A stretch of DNA of 64,000 nt. Source: Lactarius indigo (lineage: Eukaryota; Basidiomycota; Agaricomycetes; Russulales; Russulaceae). Below, one piece after another: positions 10,827 to 21,567 of the stretch. The first letter of the stretch is position 1. Each line of letters opens with the position of its first letter. The translations under genes were made by a program, and so were the position numbers. Where the stretch lies: assembly GCA_025766275.1 (NCBI GenBank), contig JAFKAC010000111.1:109566-173565 (forward strand), written 5' to 3'. The notes under the pieces are model-generated. The model was not told the origin of the DNA, did not search any database, and saw only the letters and a list, made by a program, of their open reading frames with translations.

Positions 10827-12610
10827 ATGTCGAACGTACAGTATCTTTCTTCTGACTTGACTTTCGAAAAACAGTCAACTGCCGAGGAACCCACTCCCCC
10901 CATCCCTGGCGATCCGACTGTCACTCACCCAGAGATCGACTCTCCATCTGTGGGCGCCCTTTGTCGCAGCTTCTGGAAGCGTTTCGCGAGCATATGGACA
11001 AAGCGTTTTTTTCTATCCCTGCTAGCTGGTCAAATCGTCTCGCTGTGCATAACATGCACTAGCGTCGCCACTGAGGAATTAACATCCCGCAACTGGACTT
11101 TGCCTACAACGCAGACCCTCTTCCTGTGCCCTCCCTTTCTTTGACCTGTTAATTATTCTCTCTGACGTGTCTATGCACAGGTACCTCTCCCTTTTCGTGA
11201 CCTACACACCTTACACGATCTACCGGTGTACGTTCTCTACTCTCTATATAATGCTGAAATGGTCCTTATGCCAAGCCACAGATGGTTTTGGTGGCTGGCT
11301 GAAGGTCATTTATGAGAGCGGCTGGCAATGTACATCCACGTACTTTGAACTTGATTTAGGCGCCTTGCTCACGCCCGGCAGACATAATTTTGGCGGCCTG
11401 TGACGTCGAGGGAAACTTTCTCGTCGTAAAGGTCAGCCCGCTCTCCACAACTTTCCTGGTATTGACCCATAAATATAGGCCTACCAATACACAGACCTTC
11501 TTTCCTGCATGCTCTTAGAGGCGTGAGTTCTGATTCGTGGAACTTGCGTAATCCTAAATCGACTCCCTTTAGATGGGCGATACCCGTTTGCATGTTCTTT
11601 TCGTACGTGTACATGCGGACGCGCTTCCACTGGACCCAGATTCTTGTACGTTTCTCACTCCGATTCGAACACGACCCCTCATAACTCTTGCAGGGCGTCA
11701 TGATCTGTGTGATAGGCTTATGTCTTCTCGTAGCATCTGACCAGATCACCAACAAGAACTGGACGGCGCTTGACAGGGGCAAAGGCGACGCCTTCATGAT
11801 CATAGGCGCGACGCTCTACGGATTTAGTGCGTCCTGTACGGTAACTGTCAGTCGCGAAACTGACAAAAAGCTCGAAGCAAACGCAACTGAGGAGTTTCTT
11901 GTACGTCGATCACCGCTATATGAGGTCCTGGGCCAGCTCGGCATGTGGGGAGTGATCATCGACGGCGTTCAAGCCTCATTCCTCGAACACAAGAAGATGA
12001 GGGAGTCCACGTGGAACGGTGCCAATCGTCTGTTGCCCCATCTTCGTTTCGGAGTTTCGCGCTGACACTGGGCTTTTCAGTTACACTACTGTTTGCTTAC
12101 ACAACAGGTACGCATTTCGTAGCCTACACAGACAGCATAAACCTTATTCTTGCTGTAGCGATGTTCGTCATGTATACCGTCGCACCATTGCTGTATCGTC
12201 TCGCTTCTTCTACGTACTACAATCTGAGCCTGCGCTCCGCCAATTTCTACGGTTTACTCTTCGGTGCGTCCCCAATTTCTCATTCAGATCGTGTCTGACC
12301 CGTACCATAGGCATTTTCCTCTTCGTGCGTTTCATTTTTGACTTTTGAGTTCACCGCTAACCTTAGTTCTGCCAGCACTACAAACCCTATTGGCTCTACT
12401 TCCCTTCTTTCGCAGTGGTAATCTCGGGGCTTATCGTCTACTTCTGTCATTCCACGCGTAAGTCCCCTTTTGACAGCCATTTTGATACACCCTGACGGCA
12501 TTACAGCCGAACAAGAGGGAAAGACTGATATCTGCGTCCCATCTTATGTCACACAACATGGGAAGGCAGTGATAGAGGATAGCGAGGAACAAAGAGAGGG
12601 GGCTATGTGA
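10827..12610 (+). CDS. SLC35F-like nucleotide-sugar/solute transporter (DUF914 family)
   Basis: Multi-pass membrane transporter of the drug/metabolite superfamily, SLC35F1/F2-like. Thirteen exons were assembled: 10827-11125, 11181-11227, 11282-11329, 11382-11431, 11479-11522, 11573-11645, 11694-11826, 11878-12027, 12081-12107, 12159-12263, 12311-12324, 12376-12457 and 12507-12610. The sum gives 391 residues plus stop, with every phase consistent. Signatures in order are SLLAGQIVSLCITCTS (TM1), YTPYTIYRYGFGGWLK, ILAACDVEGNFLVVKAYQYTD, the WTQILGVMICVIGLCLLVASDQ helix, GDAFMIIGATLYGF, NATEEFLVRRSPLYEVLGQLG, YTVAPLLYRLASSTYYNLSL, and PYWLYFPSFAVVISGLIVYF as last helix. The cytosolic tails are hydrophilic, with Glu near the C-terminus. 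The substrate of fungal members is not established. Exons of 14 and 27 nt are unusually small. Confidence 0.92.
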
Positions 12611-13775
12611 GAGAAGTCTCGAACGGCGGAATGATGGTACCTATTTATATGTGTAACTATGGGGGAGCCCGAAGCACCACCGACTTACCGGAATATCTCT
12701 GGCTGTAAATATCTCAGCTATAATTGGGCTGAAGCATAAGAAAACTAGGCATACATCAAGTCGGGTTAGTTTCAGACCCAGTAACAAAGACAGCTCTTCA
12801 GATTGGGTGTGTCGGTGGTTATTTGGGATTCTTGCGGCTGTTAGTCGAGCGCTGTTAGTCGACACATGCTACAACCACCAAGCCCGGAAAGCAGGGCGTA
12901 GGGACTTTTCAACCACCCTCCAACCGGAACGTGGATCCTATCGTAGTAGCGTCGATAATAGCTTCAGCCCAGGACGTCCCACCAATCATCGATCATCATT
13001 CGAAAGTTGCTCAGTTAGTTTCCTCCCAAATCCCAGAGTGCACATACTGCCTCAGCAGCATGCTTATCTCGCGTGTACGATGGCGCTCTCTGTCTACCGG
13101 AGACCTCCCAACTTATCATGATGCAGTCAGTTCACGCCAGTATATTGGGCAGCCAACCAAGGGGGGCCTAGCATGTCGACTCAGACGCGTCGCTGCGTGC
13201 CGCCTTTCAAAGCATGTCTCTCGGGGACTCCATCCCACTGACTGCGATTCTCATAGCCAATCGTAGAGTTAAATAGTAACCCAAGCGAACGTCACGAAGG
13301 AGTCAGCGGAAAACCAGAGGAAGCGTGGGGGATTAGACACGATCCGTATTAGTTGTGCTGCTACTGATGGATGGTACACGCACACGCGAAAAAAAAAAAA
13401 AAAATTAGTTGACAACTGTAAGGCAGGAACGTCGCGCATTGGGTGCCAGTGCTATATGCGCCAGCACTATATCTAAGAGTTGGAAGCCCTGACCCTCGAA
13501 ATAGTGCGATCGTACTGTATGCGGTCCAACAAGCGATCAGACGGGCAGTTTATATTAATATTAAGATCACCGCGGCTAGAGACAAAGCTCTCAGTATGGC
13601 CTTCCGAGTCACCGCACAGCCAGAAAAAACTGTATTATCGGTGGGCGCAAGGCGGCGTCCACCACTGACGTTTATGTAGATAGTGATCGTCGTCGCTTAC
13701 AGCAGCAAGTGCCACACCGTTCCCCGGGCCGAGGCTGCCGTAGTGCACTTTCGCCCAAACGTCGCGACCCAGAAA
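12611..13775. other. No gene recognised; contains an A16 run
   Basis: Short frames only. A run of 16 A lies at 13389-13404. It is not flanked by any recognisable retrotransposon 3' end that I can see. Confidence 0.4.
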
Positions 13776-13779
13776 ATGT

Positions 13780-14205
13780 TAAATACCCCCGCCGCGGAGG
13801 GCGCTAAGGTCTACGTTCAGCGTTGGAGCGGGAGCTGCGCCTTGAAACCGATTCGAATTCGAACCAGCACCGGACGAAATATCACCAGGGGCTGCCGGTT
13901 CTGGACCAGGAGTCGGGAGGGCGGACAGTACCGCCGATCGCAGCAAATTTAACAGCTTTCGGACTGAGGGGAGTTTAGGGAACAAGGCCCTAATCCAGTA
14001 CTCGTAGAGGTAGGCGGAGATCCTGATGGGGAGAGTCTGCGTAAAACAATTGAGTATGCCGGAAAGGGGGAGGATTGACAGGGTGACCCACGGTGAGATA
14101 CCAAATAACGCTAATTGAGAATATCTGCACTGTCAAAAACCAGCTGATGAGTTGCAGAATTGTGGGCTTGGGGTCATATATAATGTCGTATATGCGTTGT
14201 CTCAC
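13780..14205 (-). other. Unidentified coding-like segment
   Basis: Two adjoining minus-strand frames look protein-like: a hydrophobic stretch with LTVQIFSISVIWYLTVG near 14130, then a second frame with YLYEYWIRALFPKLPSVRK and a Pro/Ala/Gly-rich tail ending near 13780. Moving from one to the other needs a short intron or a frameshift. Family unknown. Confidence 0.25.
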
Positions 14206-15190
14206 TCGTACGAAACGTGTGGGTGTAGTTTGGGGTCGGGAACCATTGTCGACTGACGGCTCGTGAGTGGAATGCTCGTTGCCAGTGGGCTAGTGCGGTG
14301 GATCTCTGTAAGCTCTGCACTTTTGTCAGGTATTATCAACGTACATCGCGTGAAGTGGTTGGAGCCATAATCGGAGTCGTTGAATCGTGCCAGTCCCTAT
14401 CGTTATAAATCGAGTCGGCATTGGAGTGGGCGCAAGCTGGTTGCCCGGTTTGGCTCCGTTCGTCCTTAAGCTCCAAGACTCGGGTTAGTAGTAGCACCAC
14501 CGTGACCCCCACATTGAGCCCGCCTTGGATTGGGGCGTCTTTGACTTGTGGCGTACTTCCCTCAGGCTAGGTAGGTGCACCGCGGCAACCGAGTCGGCTG
14601 CTTCGGGTAATGCCCTGAGAACCTGGTATAGCCCGAACCCATTTTTACAACTTAGTGATGAAGAGGCATAGACACTTACACTATGTGGTATACAGTATTT
14701 CACCGAAACTCACCTTGGCTCAACTCCGTCACGGTCACGGTCTACTCGTAGATTTCAGCCGGGACTCTGGCCCACCGAGTCGGGTGCGTCTGGTTGAAAC
14801 CATACCATAGAGAGACAGGCGGTTGTGCTCTGACTTCTGACGCTGAATCCCTCTGCTCCCAAGGCGGGCTCTCGTACGGCGTTCTAGTGCTTACTAGACG
14901 CATACAGAACTCCAGCCTTCCCATTCGTCATTGACCTCCTGTAATTATGCATTACCACCAGCTGTATGTGCTCTAGATCTCTACTCGCCGTCTCACCCCC
15001 GCCGACCTCACAACGACTCCCCTTGCACTACTTCGAGATGATATGCGACTGAAGCACTTGTTGAATGCTAACTAAGAGCTTGGATCGTCCTCCCGTCGGG
15101 CCACTGAGGATATCTGATATAATGTGGCAAGTCCTGGCTGATGCCATTTAGGGGCTATTTCACTTTTCTATCTCACTCCAGGGCGTATCC
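14206..15190. other. No gene recognised
   Basis: Scattered short frames on the minus strand are interrupted by stops. Possibly more of the decayed gene described at 15200-16149, but not supportable. Confidence 0.3.
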
Positions 15191-15199
15191 AGAGCGCCT

Positions 15200-16149
15200 T
15201 CAGCAATCGAGCTCCAGGAGGGGAAAAGATATTCTCAATCAGTGCCTTGGCTGACCTCGCTGTACTTTCATTTCGTCACTAGTCCATATCCGAGTCGAAA
15301 GCTGTCGTCCCCAGGTCCGCGTAGTTGCATTGGTCACTGGAATCATGATCTTCAATTCAATTAGTGACTTGGTTAAACAGAATGGCGAAAGCAGTACGAC
15401 CAATGCCGCGCCAAATTCTGTGTTGTTCGTACCTTCAACGCCGGTGACCTCCAGATTATCACGCCGAACTCCCAAGGGATTTCTATCGACTTCCTCGATC
15501 AACATACTCGCATAGGGAATGCTAGCTTGAGGTGGTTCGGCTCGATATCATGGTTGGGAGATCCTCCCCACGTTTTCTCATCAAGGCGACGTCTCAGTCC
15601 TTCTTCAATGAATCCGCGTGGTTGACCTAATGGTGGAATAGGCGGGGCCTTGGCCGCCTAGTGCGTAAAGCTGCCCATTAGGCACTTCCGAACCCCGGCC
15701 AGATATACATTCGACGCAAATAACTGGTGCTGTCTCTCTCGCTCTGGGTGAGCTTTCTGAAACCGCGCAATGAGGTGGCCATACATGAAGGAGATGATCT
15801 ATTTCGTAGTGTTACATCCTAGGAAGATCTCGACATCAAGCTTGTCATCAACGTTTTTCTCGGATCACGTCTGGGTGCTTACCAGCATTTTCTCTAGATG
15901 CGGTACACTCCTCGCACATACGCACCTTGTTAATAATACCTGACAAAGGCCCATCGTATACAAGATCATATATATAGGGTGTACCTGGTTTACGAAGTGG
16001 AAAATGGACAATTCATTGAGATCCGTTTCACGGGAATTATCCGCCTGCATGGGGAGAGGATCATCCGTGGTCCGGTACCAAATTGATGGGAGGGATCGAG
16101 AAGAAATATGTTGTCAATACCGAGCGCTACTGAGCTCCGAGTCGGCCTT
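15200..16149 (-). pseudogene. Decayed multi-exon gene, left flank of the LINE insertion
   Basis: Several minus-strand pieces look like exons of one unknown gene. In transcription order they contain DNIFLLDPSHQFGTGP (about 16100), ELSIFHFVNQ (about 16000), LDVEIFLG (about 15830), YGHLIARFQKAHPERERQ (about 15770), GLRRRLDEKTWGGSP (about 15600) and LIEEVDRNPLGVRRDN (about 15490). Introns with GT..AG can be proposed between some of them. A TAG stop lies in frame between the LDVEIFLG piece and the YGHLIARF piece (near 15810) with no room for a normal intron, which argues for decay. The 5' part seems to lie on the other side of the LINE. Confidence 0.35.
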
Positions 16150-16164
16150 GGAGGTACAGTACTA
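16150..16164 (+). repeat. Target-site duplication, left copy
   Basis: The 15-bp sequence ggaggtacagtacta is identical to 23844-23858. It directly abuts the T run that is the LINE's poly-A tail seen on the plus strand. Confidence 0.9.
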
Positions 16165-16393
16165 TTTTTTTTTTTGGACGGGCGCTTTTTATTTTCCGAT
16201 ATCTAGTTGTCTACGCGTAGACTACCCAATACCTTGAAAAACAAAAAGCTAGGTAGTAGGAGATTTACCATCAGCTCTACCTAGCGCGCTGTGTTGCCGG
16301 GCCTGGAGGGGATCCGGTTTGCGAGGGAAAATGCGCTTATGCACATCCCCGGGTGGGGGGATAGTGTGGGACTCAGACACAGGGCGACCGTGG

Positions 16394-19300
16394 TTAGGTG
16401 CGATGTGGTCTCCTACCCACTAAAACCTCACGGATGTTGAGCCAGTTGTGGGGGGGCTCTGGGTGGATTAGGGGTTTCCAGGTGGCTTTAACGAGGTTGG
16501 TGGTTTTGGGGTCCCGTTTGATCTTCGTGGCTATTAGTTTGTCGTTTATTAATCTACGGTTTATTTGGTGGAGCCATCGGCGTTCAATTTCTTCTGTTGA
16601 GTGTTCTTTCAGTTGGATTGTTCTTTCGCACCTCGTGACCCATATTAGGTAGGCTGACTCCGAGGTAAGGATTTGTAATAGTCTGTTCATTCCTTTTGTT
16701 TTGATTCGTCGTCGCTGGTCGGTTTCGTCTCCTCTCTCTTGATCGTGCGAGATCGCTAGGGATCCGCTACCGAGTACAAGTCCTAGGGTTGGTGTTGGCC
16801 AGGGTATTGTCTCGTGTGGCCAGTATTTTTCCGCTATGTTCCAGATTGTTCTTACCGGCGTTGTTTCGCAGTCGATAAGGATATGACTCATGTCCTCTTT
16901 TACCTGGCAGTTGGGGCATCGCTGTCTGTGCTCGAAGTTGGGAATGTTTTCCCAGAAGTCCCCGATCATGAACGCTCCGTGGATGGCCTTGTATAGGAAT
17001 TGCTGTATGATAGGTCTGATCGTATTTTGTCTTAGGTTTTTCCATATTGACTTGGATGTTTCCTCCGTTTTATTGATCTGTAATATTGCCGCTTTTATTA
17101 GGTTTAGGTTCTTTTCTGTTGTCGGGCGTTTCAGGGCAGGGTTTTGGCTGCATATTCCCCTGTATGCCCGTGCTTGGGTTATCGACGCGAGTTTTGCTCC
17201 TTGGAGATCGTATTCCTTGGGGACTGTTAGGATGAGTTCGTCCGCTTCTTCTTTCTCTGCGCCTTCTTTTGCTAATGCGTCGCATTCTTCATTCCCATGT
17301 ATCCCGCTATGTCCTTTTACCCATTCGAAGTGGGTCGTGGCTGTGCGTCTCTTGAGAAGGTAGGCCGCCATTTTGAAGAATGGTGCGTTCTTGACGTTTA
17401 TCCATCCATTGTCTTCCCAGGTGCCTAAGTGCTTTGTTAGGCCATCGATCACGTACTTGGAGTCGGTTTTAATCAGTATTGGCCAGAAAGTGGGTACTGT
17501 GTTGATTGCCTTGATTACCGCGGCTATCTCGCCGATTTGGTTTGATTGTAGTTCTCCAGGTATGCGGATTGCTGCGTTTCTTCTATCGTTGGGGCCGATC
17601 CAGACACCGCTTCCGCAGCGTGCATTTCCTTTCCCATTGTTGAAGCAGGCTCCATCGGTGTATATTGTGATCCTGGGGTGATTGAGCGTGATTCCCATGG
17701 TGTAACGGCGCGTTGCGGGGTGCAGGGAGATTTTGGATGGGTCCGTGAAGACTCTGAAGCACTCTGCTAGGTTGTTTTTGCAGGTGATCGTTGGGTCGAA
17801 GAGGATCTCTCCGTTCTCTTCTCGTGCGGTTTTGTTCTGTTCTTTCCTTCTCTTGGTGAGCGATAAGTTGTCGTGGGGGTCGCCTAACGCTAGGGGGTTC
17901 AGTTTGGGGATGGTGTCCTGTATTCGTGTCAGGGCTTCTGTTGCGCATCTGTGCGGGTCCTTGCATCTGTTCAGTCGGTCGTCTATGCAGTCGATGCATG
18001 CGCATTGTGGGTGCGGGATGTGGTGAGTTCTTTGGTGGTCACCTCTTAGCCTTGTGGAGATTTTCACGAGATCCATGATTGTTCTAGCTTGGTGTTTGGA
18101 TAGGAGGCATTTCGTTGCCGCATTCGTGAGGGGTCGCTGTTTCGTGTTTAGGTGATACCATGCGGGGAGTTGGGCGCGTATATCTTGGGATAGTCTGATG
18201 GCGGCCAGGTTCGTTTTATATTTCTTTGCTATTTTAAGCATCCTTAAGATGTCGCTTCCCAGTCTGGCTGCTCTTGGGCCTCGGGAGGGGGGGTGCCACG
18301 ATTGTAGGAAGCAGTTTACAACTGCTACGCTAGAGGTACCGGGTGGTGCGGCGGCGGCTATAATGAGGTCCGTTAGTGTTGCCCATGTGGGTCTGCTCGT
18401 CGTGAAGTTGAGGTACGCCTTGATCCACATTATCTCTATAGCTTCGTTTCTTGCTTTGATGTTGAGGATTCTTAGTCCGCCTTCTTCGAGTGGGCGTTGT
18501 AGGGTGTCCAGGGCTATTCGTGGGTTGTTATCACGTTCCCACACGAGGTTGCGGATCATTTTGGTGATCGCGTTCTCTATATGTGGTGGCATTCCTTGCG
18601 CCTTTGCAAGAAATTGGGTGTGTCCTCCTATTACTGCTTGGACTATTAGCCTTTTGCCGTATAGCGTCGGGTGCGTGTTTTTCCATCTCTGGATTTTGGT
18701 TTTCATTTTGTCTATTAGTGGCTCCCATGGCGCTGCGTTATCCACTCCGTTGCCGATCCAGGCCCCTAGGATCCTTACGGCGTCTCCATCGTTTGCTATT
18801 CTCACATTAGTTTCCATTGGTCTGACGTCGGTTTCGTTGAGTTTCCTGGAGGCGAGCACTCGTTGCCTGTGCTCTGCCGTTCCTATTGGTATGACTTCCG
18901 TCTTTTCTATGTTGAACTTCGCTCCTGATGCTTCACACCAGTCGTTTAGGATGCTTTCGACTTCGTTGAAGCTGTCGTCTTTGCTGAGGAATAGGTTAGT
19001 GTCGTCTGCAAATAGTGTTATTTTGATATTTCGGTCTAGTCCGGGGATTTCGAAGCCGGTTATGCGGTTGGTGTTTCTTATTGTGCACGCTAGCGGTTCT
19101 ATGGCTAAATCGAATAGTGGGCAGGAGAGTGGGTCTCCTTGTCGGACTCCTCTCGTGACACGGAAGGGTTCACTCAGGACACCGTTGATTGCTACCCGCG
19201 TATGTGCATGTTCGTATAGCGCGCGAATTGTCTTGGTAAAGACTGGGGGAAGGTTGAATGCTGACAGGGTTTCCCACAGGTATTCGTGTTTGATCTTGTC

Positions 19301-21433
19301 ATATGCTTTTTCCTGGTCGAGGGCAACAATTGCTCCGTCTTCTTCCATCACTTCTGCATAGTTTAGGATCGTTTGCGCCAGTCGTATGTGGTCGAATATG
19401 GATCTTTTTGGGATGAAGCCCGCTTGGTCTTCGTGTACCATGTTCGGGACATGTTTCAGGAGTTGGAGCGCTAGAACCTTGGTAAGGATTTTGTAGTCCG
19501 TGTTGAGGAGCGTTATCGGTCTGTAGTTGCTGATCTCCGAAGGGTCTTTCTTTTTGAAGATCGGGCACATCCAACCTAGCGAAAAGTCTGAGTTTTCGTC
19601 TACTCCATGTGCCTGTATGTCGCGAAAGAGTAGTGTGAGTACTTCTATTATGTTGAAGGATTCTTGGTTTATTTTTTGGTTGGCTTCATAGCGTTCGTCT
19701 ATCAGTTTCCATAATTCATATGGGCATCCGTCTATTCCAGTCGCCGAGCCATTCTTCGCCATTTTTAGTGCTTTTCTTACCTGTGCCTTGTATATGGTCC
19801 ATTTTTGGGTGTCGCTTTGGGATCTATGGAGTTTCTGCTCGTGTGGTATCTCTCTGAGTTGGGTGCGTATTCTATTGCGGTATATCTCTTCTTCGGGTGC
19901 TGGCGGGTCTTCGTCTAGTTGTAATTTTTCATGGTAGTCTCTCGCCAGTTGAGCCATTCTTTTCGTGTTTCGTTCGTATTGGGGTGGGTGGGAGTTTGGG
20001 ATTTTGAGTCGATGGATCAGGTCCCTTGGCTTATTTTCCTTGCTTAGTTTCGACCATATCCCTCCTAGGCGTTCTCCATGGTCAAGTAGTTTTGCTCGGT
20101 ACATTTCTTTCTGATTCCGTGCTTCTGATCGTTCTAGTAGCGTGAGTTCGTTTGCGAGGTACGCCTCGTTGCTTCTGACAGCCTCATTCCTGTCTAGGTC
20201 CGGATCGTTTGCTATTTCCTCTAGGTCTTTTAGCAGGTTTCGCTTGCGCGCGGATCGCTTTTTGTGTAGCTCTTTGGATATTTGTTGGGCCTGTGCCGTT
20301 ATGTCTGCTTTGAAGTCTCTCCATAACGTTTGGGGGTTTGTTATGTGGCGTGGTACGTTGTTTCTTTCCACTTCTGTCATATCTTTCCGGAGGCGTTGGC
20401 CCCTTTCCTCAATTGCAATGCCTAATTTCTTGTTTCTTAGGATCGTTAACGGCCAAGTCCAGCGGCCCTTCCCTATTTCGGGGTTGTCTGCGGGGGCAAA
20501 TTTGGTTACCGCTAACCAGTGATCGGTCGGGACTGGCGTTGGGCCGATCTTCCAATCAAGGGTGTGTACTGCCTTTTGTGTTTTTACGTAGATTCTGTCT
20601 AATCTGGATTGAATTTGGGTGCCGTTGGCATTCGCTCGGTAGGTGAAGCTTCGCTCCTTGGGGTTTCTGTGTCTCCAGGTGTCTTCTAGGTCGAGGTGGT
20701 GTCGCAGGTCGCGGAGGGCTTCTACGGCATTCGGGTCGTCATGGTGGATCGGGGCTCTGTCAATTGGGTCTTCCGTGACGTTGAAGTCTCCTAGTAGGAA
20801 GTCCGGATGGGGTACGTTGTGGGTCACGCGTTCACGGTTTAGCATTCCCCAGAAGTTGGGGTGCTCTGATTTGTTGTTTGGGGCGTAGACATTTATTAGC
20901 GTCGTTTCTTCTGCGTCATGCCAGTTTATTTTTAGAGCTATGGCTCTTCCTGGAATGAGTACTGTTGTTTTGTAGGACTTGGGGGCGATAATGCTTTTGT
21001 TTATTATGAATGCTACTCCGGCTGTTGCCCTCGGGTTTGTCGGGTTGTGTGATGAGATTAGGTCGAGTTTCCGGCCGTAGCATGTGAGGATGTTCTGGAC
21101 TCGTTCCTCATCCAAGTGTGTTTCTTGGATTGCTAGTATAGCGATCTTGTACGTGTTTAGGGTGCGGTTTATAGCCGACCATTTCTCAATCCCGCTTAGC
21201 TGGTGTGAGGGGGCTGCATAGCCGTTTACGTTTAGGGTGGCTATGTTTATATTGGCCTTAGATCGTAGCGTGTTTCGTCTGTGTATGGGGGGCGTGCGTT
21301 GCCCGGGTGTCGGGTGGTACTGTTCTGTACCTCGGTGCGTGTTCCCTTGTCGGGTGCACTCACCGTTTGTCCGGGTGGGGACCTGAGCATGCGGGGGACT
21401 GGGGCGGGGCAGGACTGTGCGGGCGGGCATCAT
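16394..21433 (-). CDS. LINE ORF2: endonuclease / reverse transcriptase / RNase H polyprotein
   Basis: A 1679-residue enzyme of the LINE that nicks target DNA and copies the RNA. The apurinic-type endonuclease is at about residues 62-310: TLNVNG at 66-71, QETH (Glu104), GDFNV (215-219), SRLDR (276-280) and TDHW (303-306). The reverse transcriptase is at about 545-850, with KNGSATGIDG, SNYRPITLLN, GVRQGDPLSCPLF and the catalytic FADD at 808-811. RNase H is at about 1250-1395 with the carboxylate set intact: YTDGAC (Asp1260), GEIAA (Glu1302), TDSKY (Asp1324) and NEECDALA (Asp1385). A zinc knuckle CPNCX7HX4C sits at 1506-1522. An extra Cys-rich patch with CACIDC lies at about 1144-1163. No internal stop. 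The start at ATG 21433 is the first Met of the frame. Confidence 0.97.
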   Translation of the reverse strand: MMPARTVLPRPSPPHAQVPTRTNGECTRQGNTHRGTEQYHPTPGQRTPPIHRRNTLRSKANINIATLNVNGYAAPSHQLSGIEKWSAINRTLNTYKIAILAIQETHLDEERVQNILTCYGRKLDLISSHNPTNPRATAGVAFIINKSIIAPKSYKTTVLIPGRAIALKINWHDAEETTLINVYAPNNKSEHPNFWGMLNRERVTHNVPHPDFLLGDFNVTEDPIDRAPIHHDDPNAVEALRDLRHHLDLEDTWRHRNPKERSFTYRANANGTQIQSRLDRIYVKTQKAVHTLDWKIGPTPVPTDHWLAVTKFAPADNPEIGKGRWTWPLTILRNKKLGIAIEERGQRLRKDMTEVERNNVPRHITNPQTLWRDFKADITAQAQQISKELHKKRSARKRNLLKDLEEIANDPDLDRNEAVRSNEAYLANELTLLERSEARNQKEMYRAKLLDHGERLGGIWSKLSKENKPRDLIHRLKIPNSHPPQYERNTKRMAQLARDYHEKLQLDEDPPAPEEEIYRNRIRTQLREIPHEQKLHRSQSDTQKWTIYKAQVRKALKMAKNGSATGIDGCPYELWKLIDERYEANQKINQESFNIIEVLTLLFRDIQAHGVDENSDFSLGWMCPIFKKKDPSEISNYRPITLLNTDYKILTKVLALQLLKHVPNMVHEDQAGFIPKRSIFDHIRLAQTILNYAEVMEEDGAIVALDQEKAYDKIKHEYLWETLSAFNLPPVFTKTIRALYEHAHTRVAINGVLSEPFRVTRGVRQGDPLSCPLFDLAIEPLACTIRNTNRITGFEIPGLDRNIKITLFADDTNLFLSKDDSFNEVESILNDWCEASGAKFNIEKTEVIPIGTAEHRQRVLASRKLNETDVRPMETNVRIANDGDAVRILGAWIGNGVDNAAPWEPLIDKMKTKIQRWKNTHPTLYGKRLIVQAVIGGHTQFLAKAQGMPPHIENAITKMIRNLVWERDNNPRIALDTLQRPLEEGGLRILNIKARNEAIEIMWIKAYLNFTTSRPTWATLTDLIIAAAAPPGTSSVAVVNCFLQSWHPPSRGPRAARLGSDILRMLKIAKKYKTNLAAIRLSQDIRAQLPAWYHLNTKQRPLTNAATKCLLSKHQARTIMDLVKISTRLRGDHQRTHHIPHPQCACIDCIDDRLNRCKDPHRCATEALTRIQDTIPKLNPLALGDPHDNLSLTKRRKEQNKTAREENGEILFDPTITCKNNLAECFRVFTDPSKISLHPATRRYTMGITLNHPRITIYTDGACFNNGKGNARCGSGVWIGPNDRRNAAIRIPGELQSNQIGEIAAVIKAINTVPTFWPILIKTDSKYVIDGLTKHLGTWEDNGWINVKNAPFFKMAAYLLKRRTATTHFEWVKGHSGIHGNEECDALAKEGAEKEEADELILTVPKEYDLQGAKLASITQARAYRGICSQNPALKRPTTEKNLNLIKAAILQINKTEETSKSIWKNLRQNTIRPIIQQFLYKAIHGAFMIGDFWENIPNFEHRQRCPNCQVKEDMSHILIDCETTPVRTIWNIAEKYWPHETIPWPTPTLGLVLGSGSLAISHDQERGDETDQRRRIKTKGMNRLLQILTSESAYLIWVTRCERTIQLKEHSTEEIERRWLHQINRRLINDKLIATKIKRDPKTTNLVKATWKPLIHPEPPHNWLNIREVLVGRRPHRT

Positions 21434-21567
21434 TGATGGGGGAACTAGGGGGGAACAACTCGTATTTAACTCGCTATGGACTCTAACTAGTTTCTGCTCT
21501 TTTGGGGTGGTCGGTCAATTTTATATACATTCGGCTGGTATCTAGTGTGGTTTTGGGAGCTAGTTCA

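Noticed and set aside
13389..13404. A16 run as a LINE or SINE tail
   Set aside because: No element body or target repeat could be found next to it; same for the A16 at 43448 and T16 at 40431.
18198..19361. 387-codon plus-strand frame inside the LINE
   Set aside because: Antisense shadow of LINE ORF2, whose minus-strand frame has clear RT motifs.
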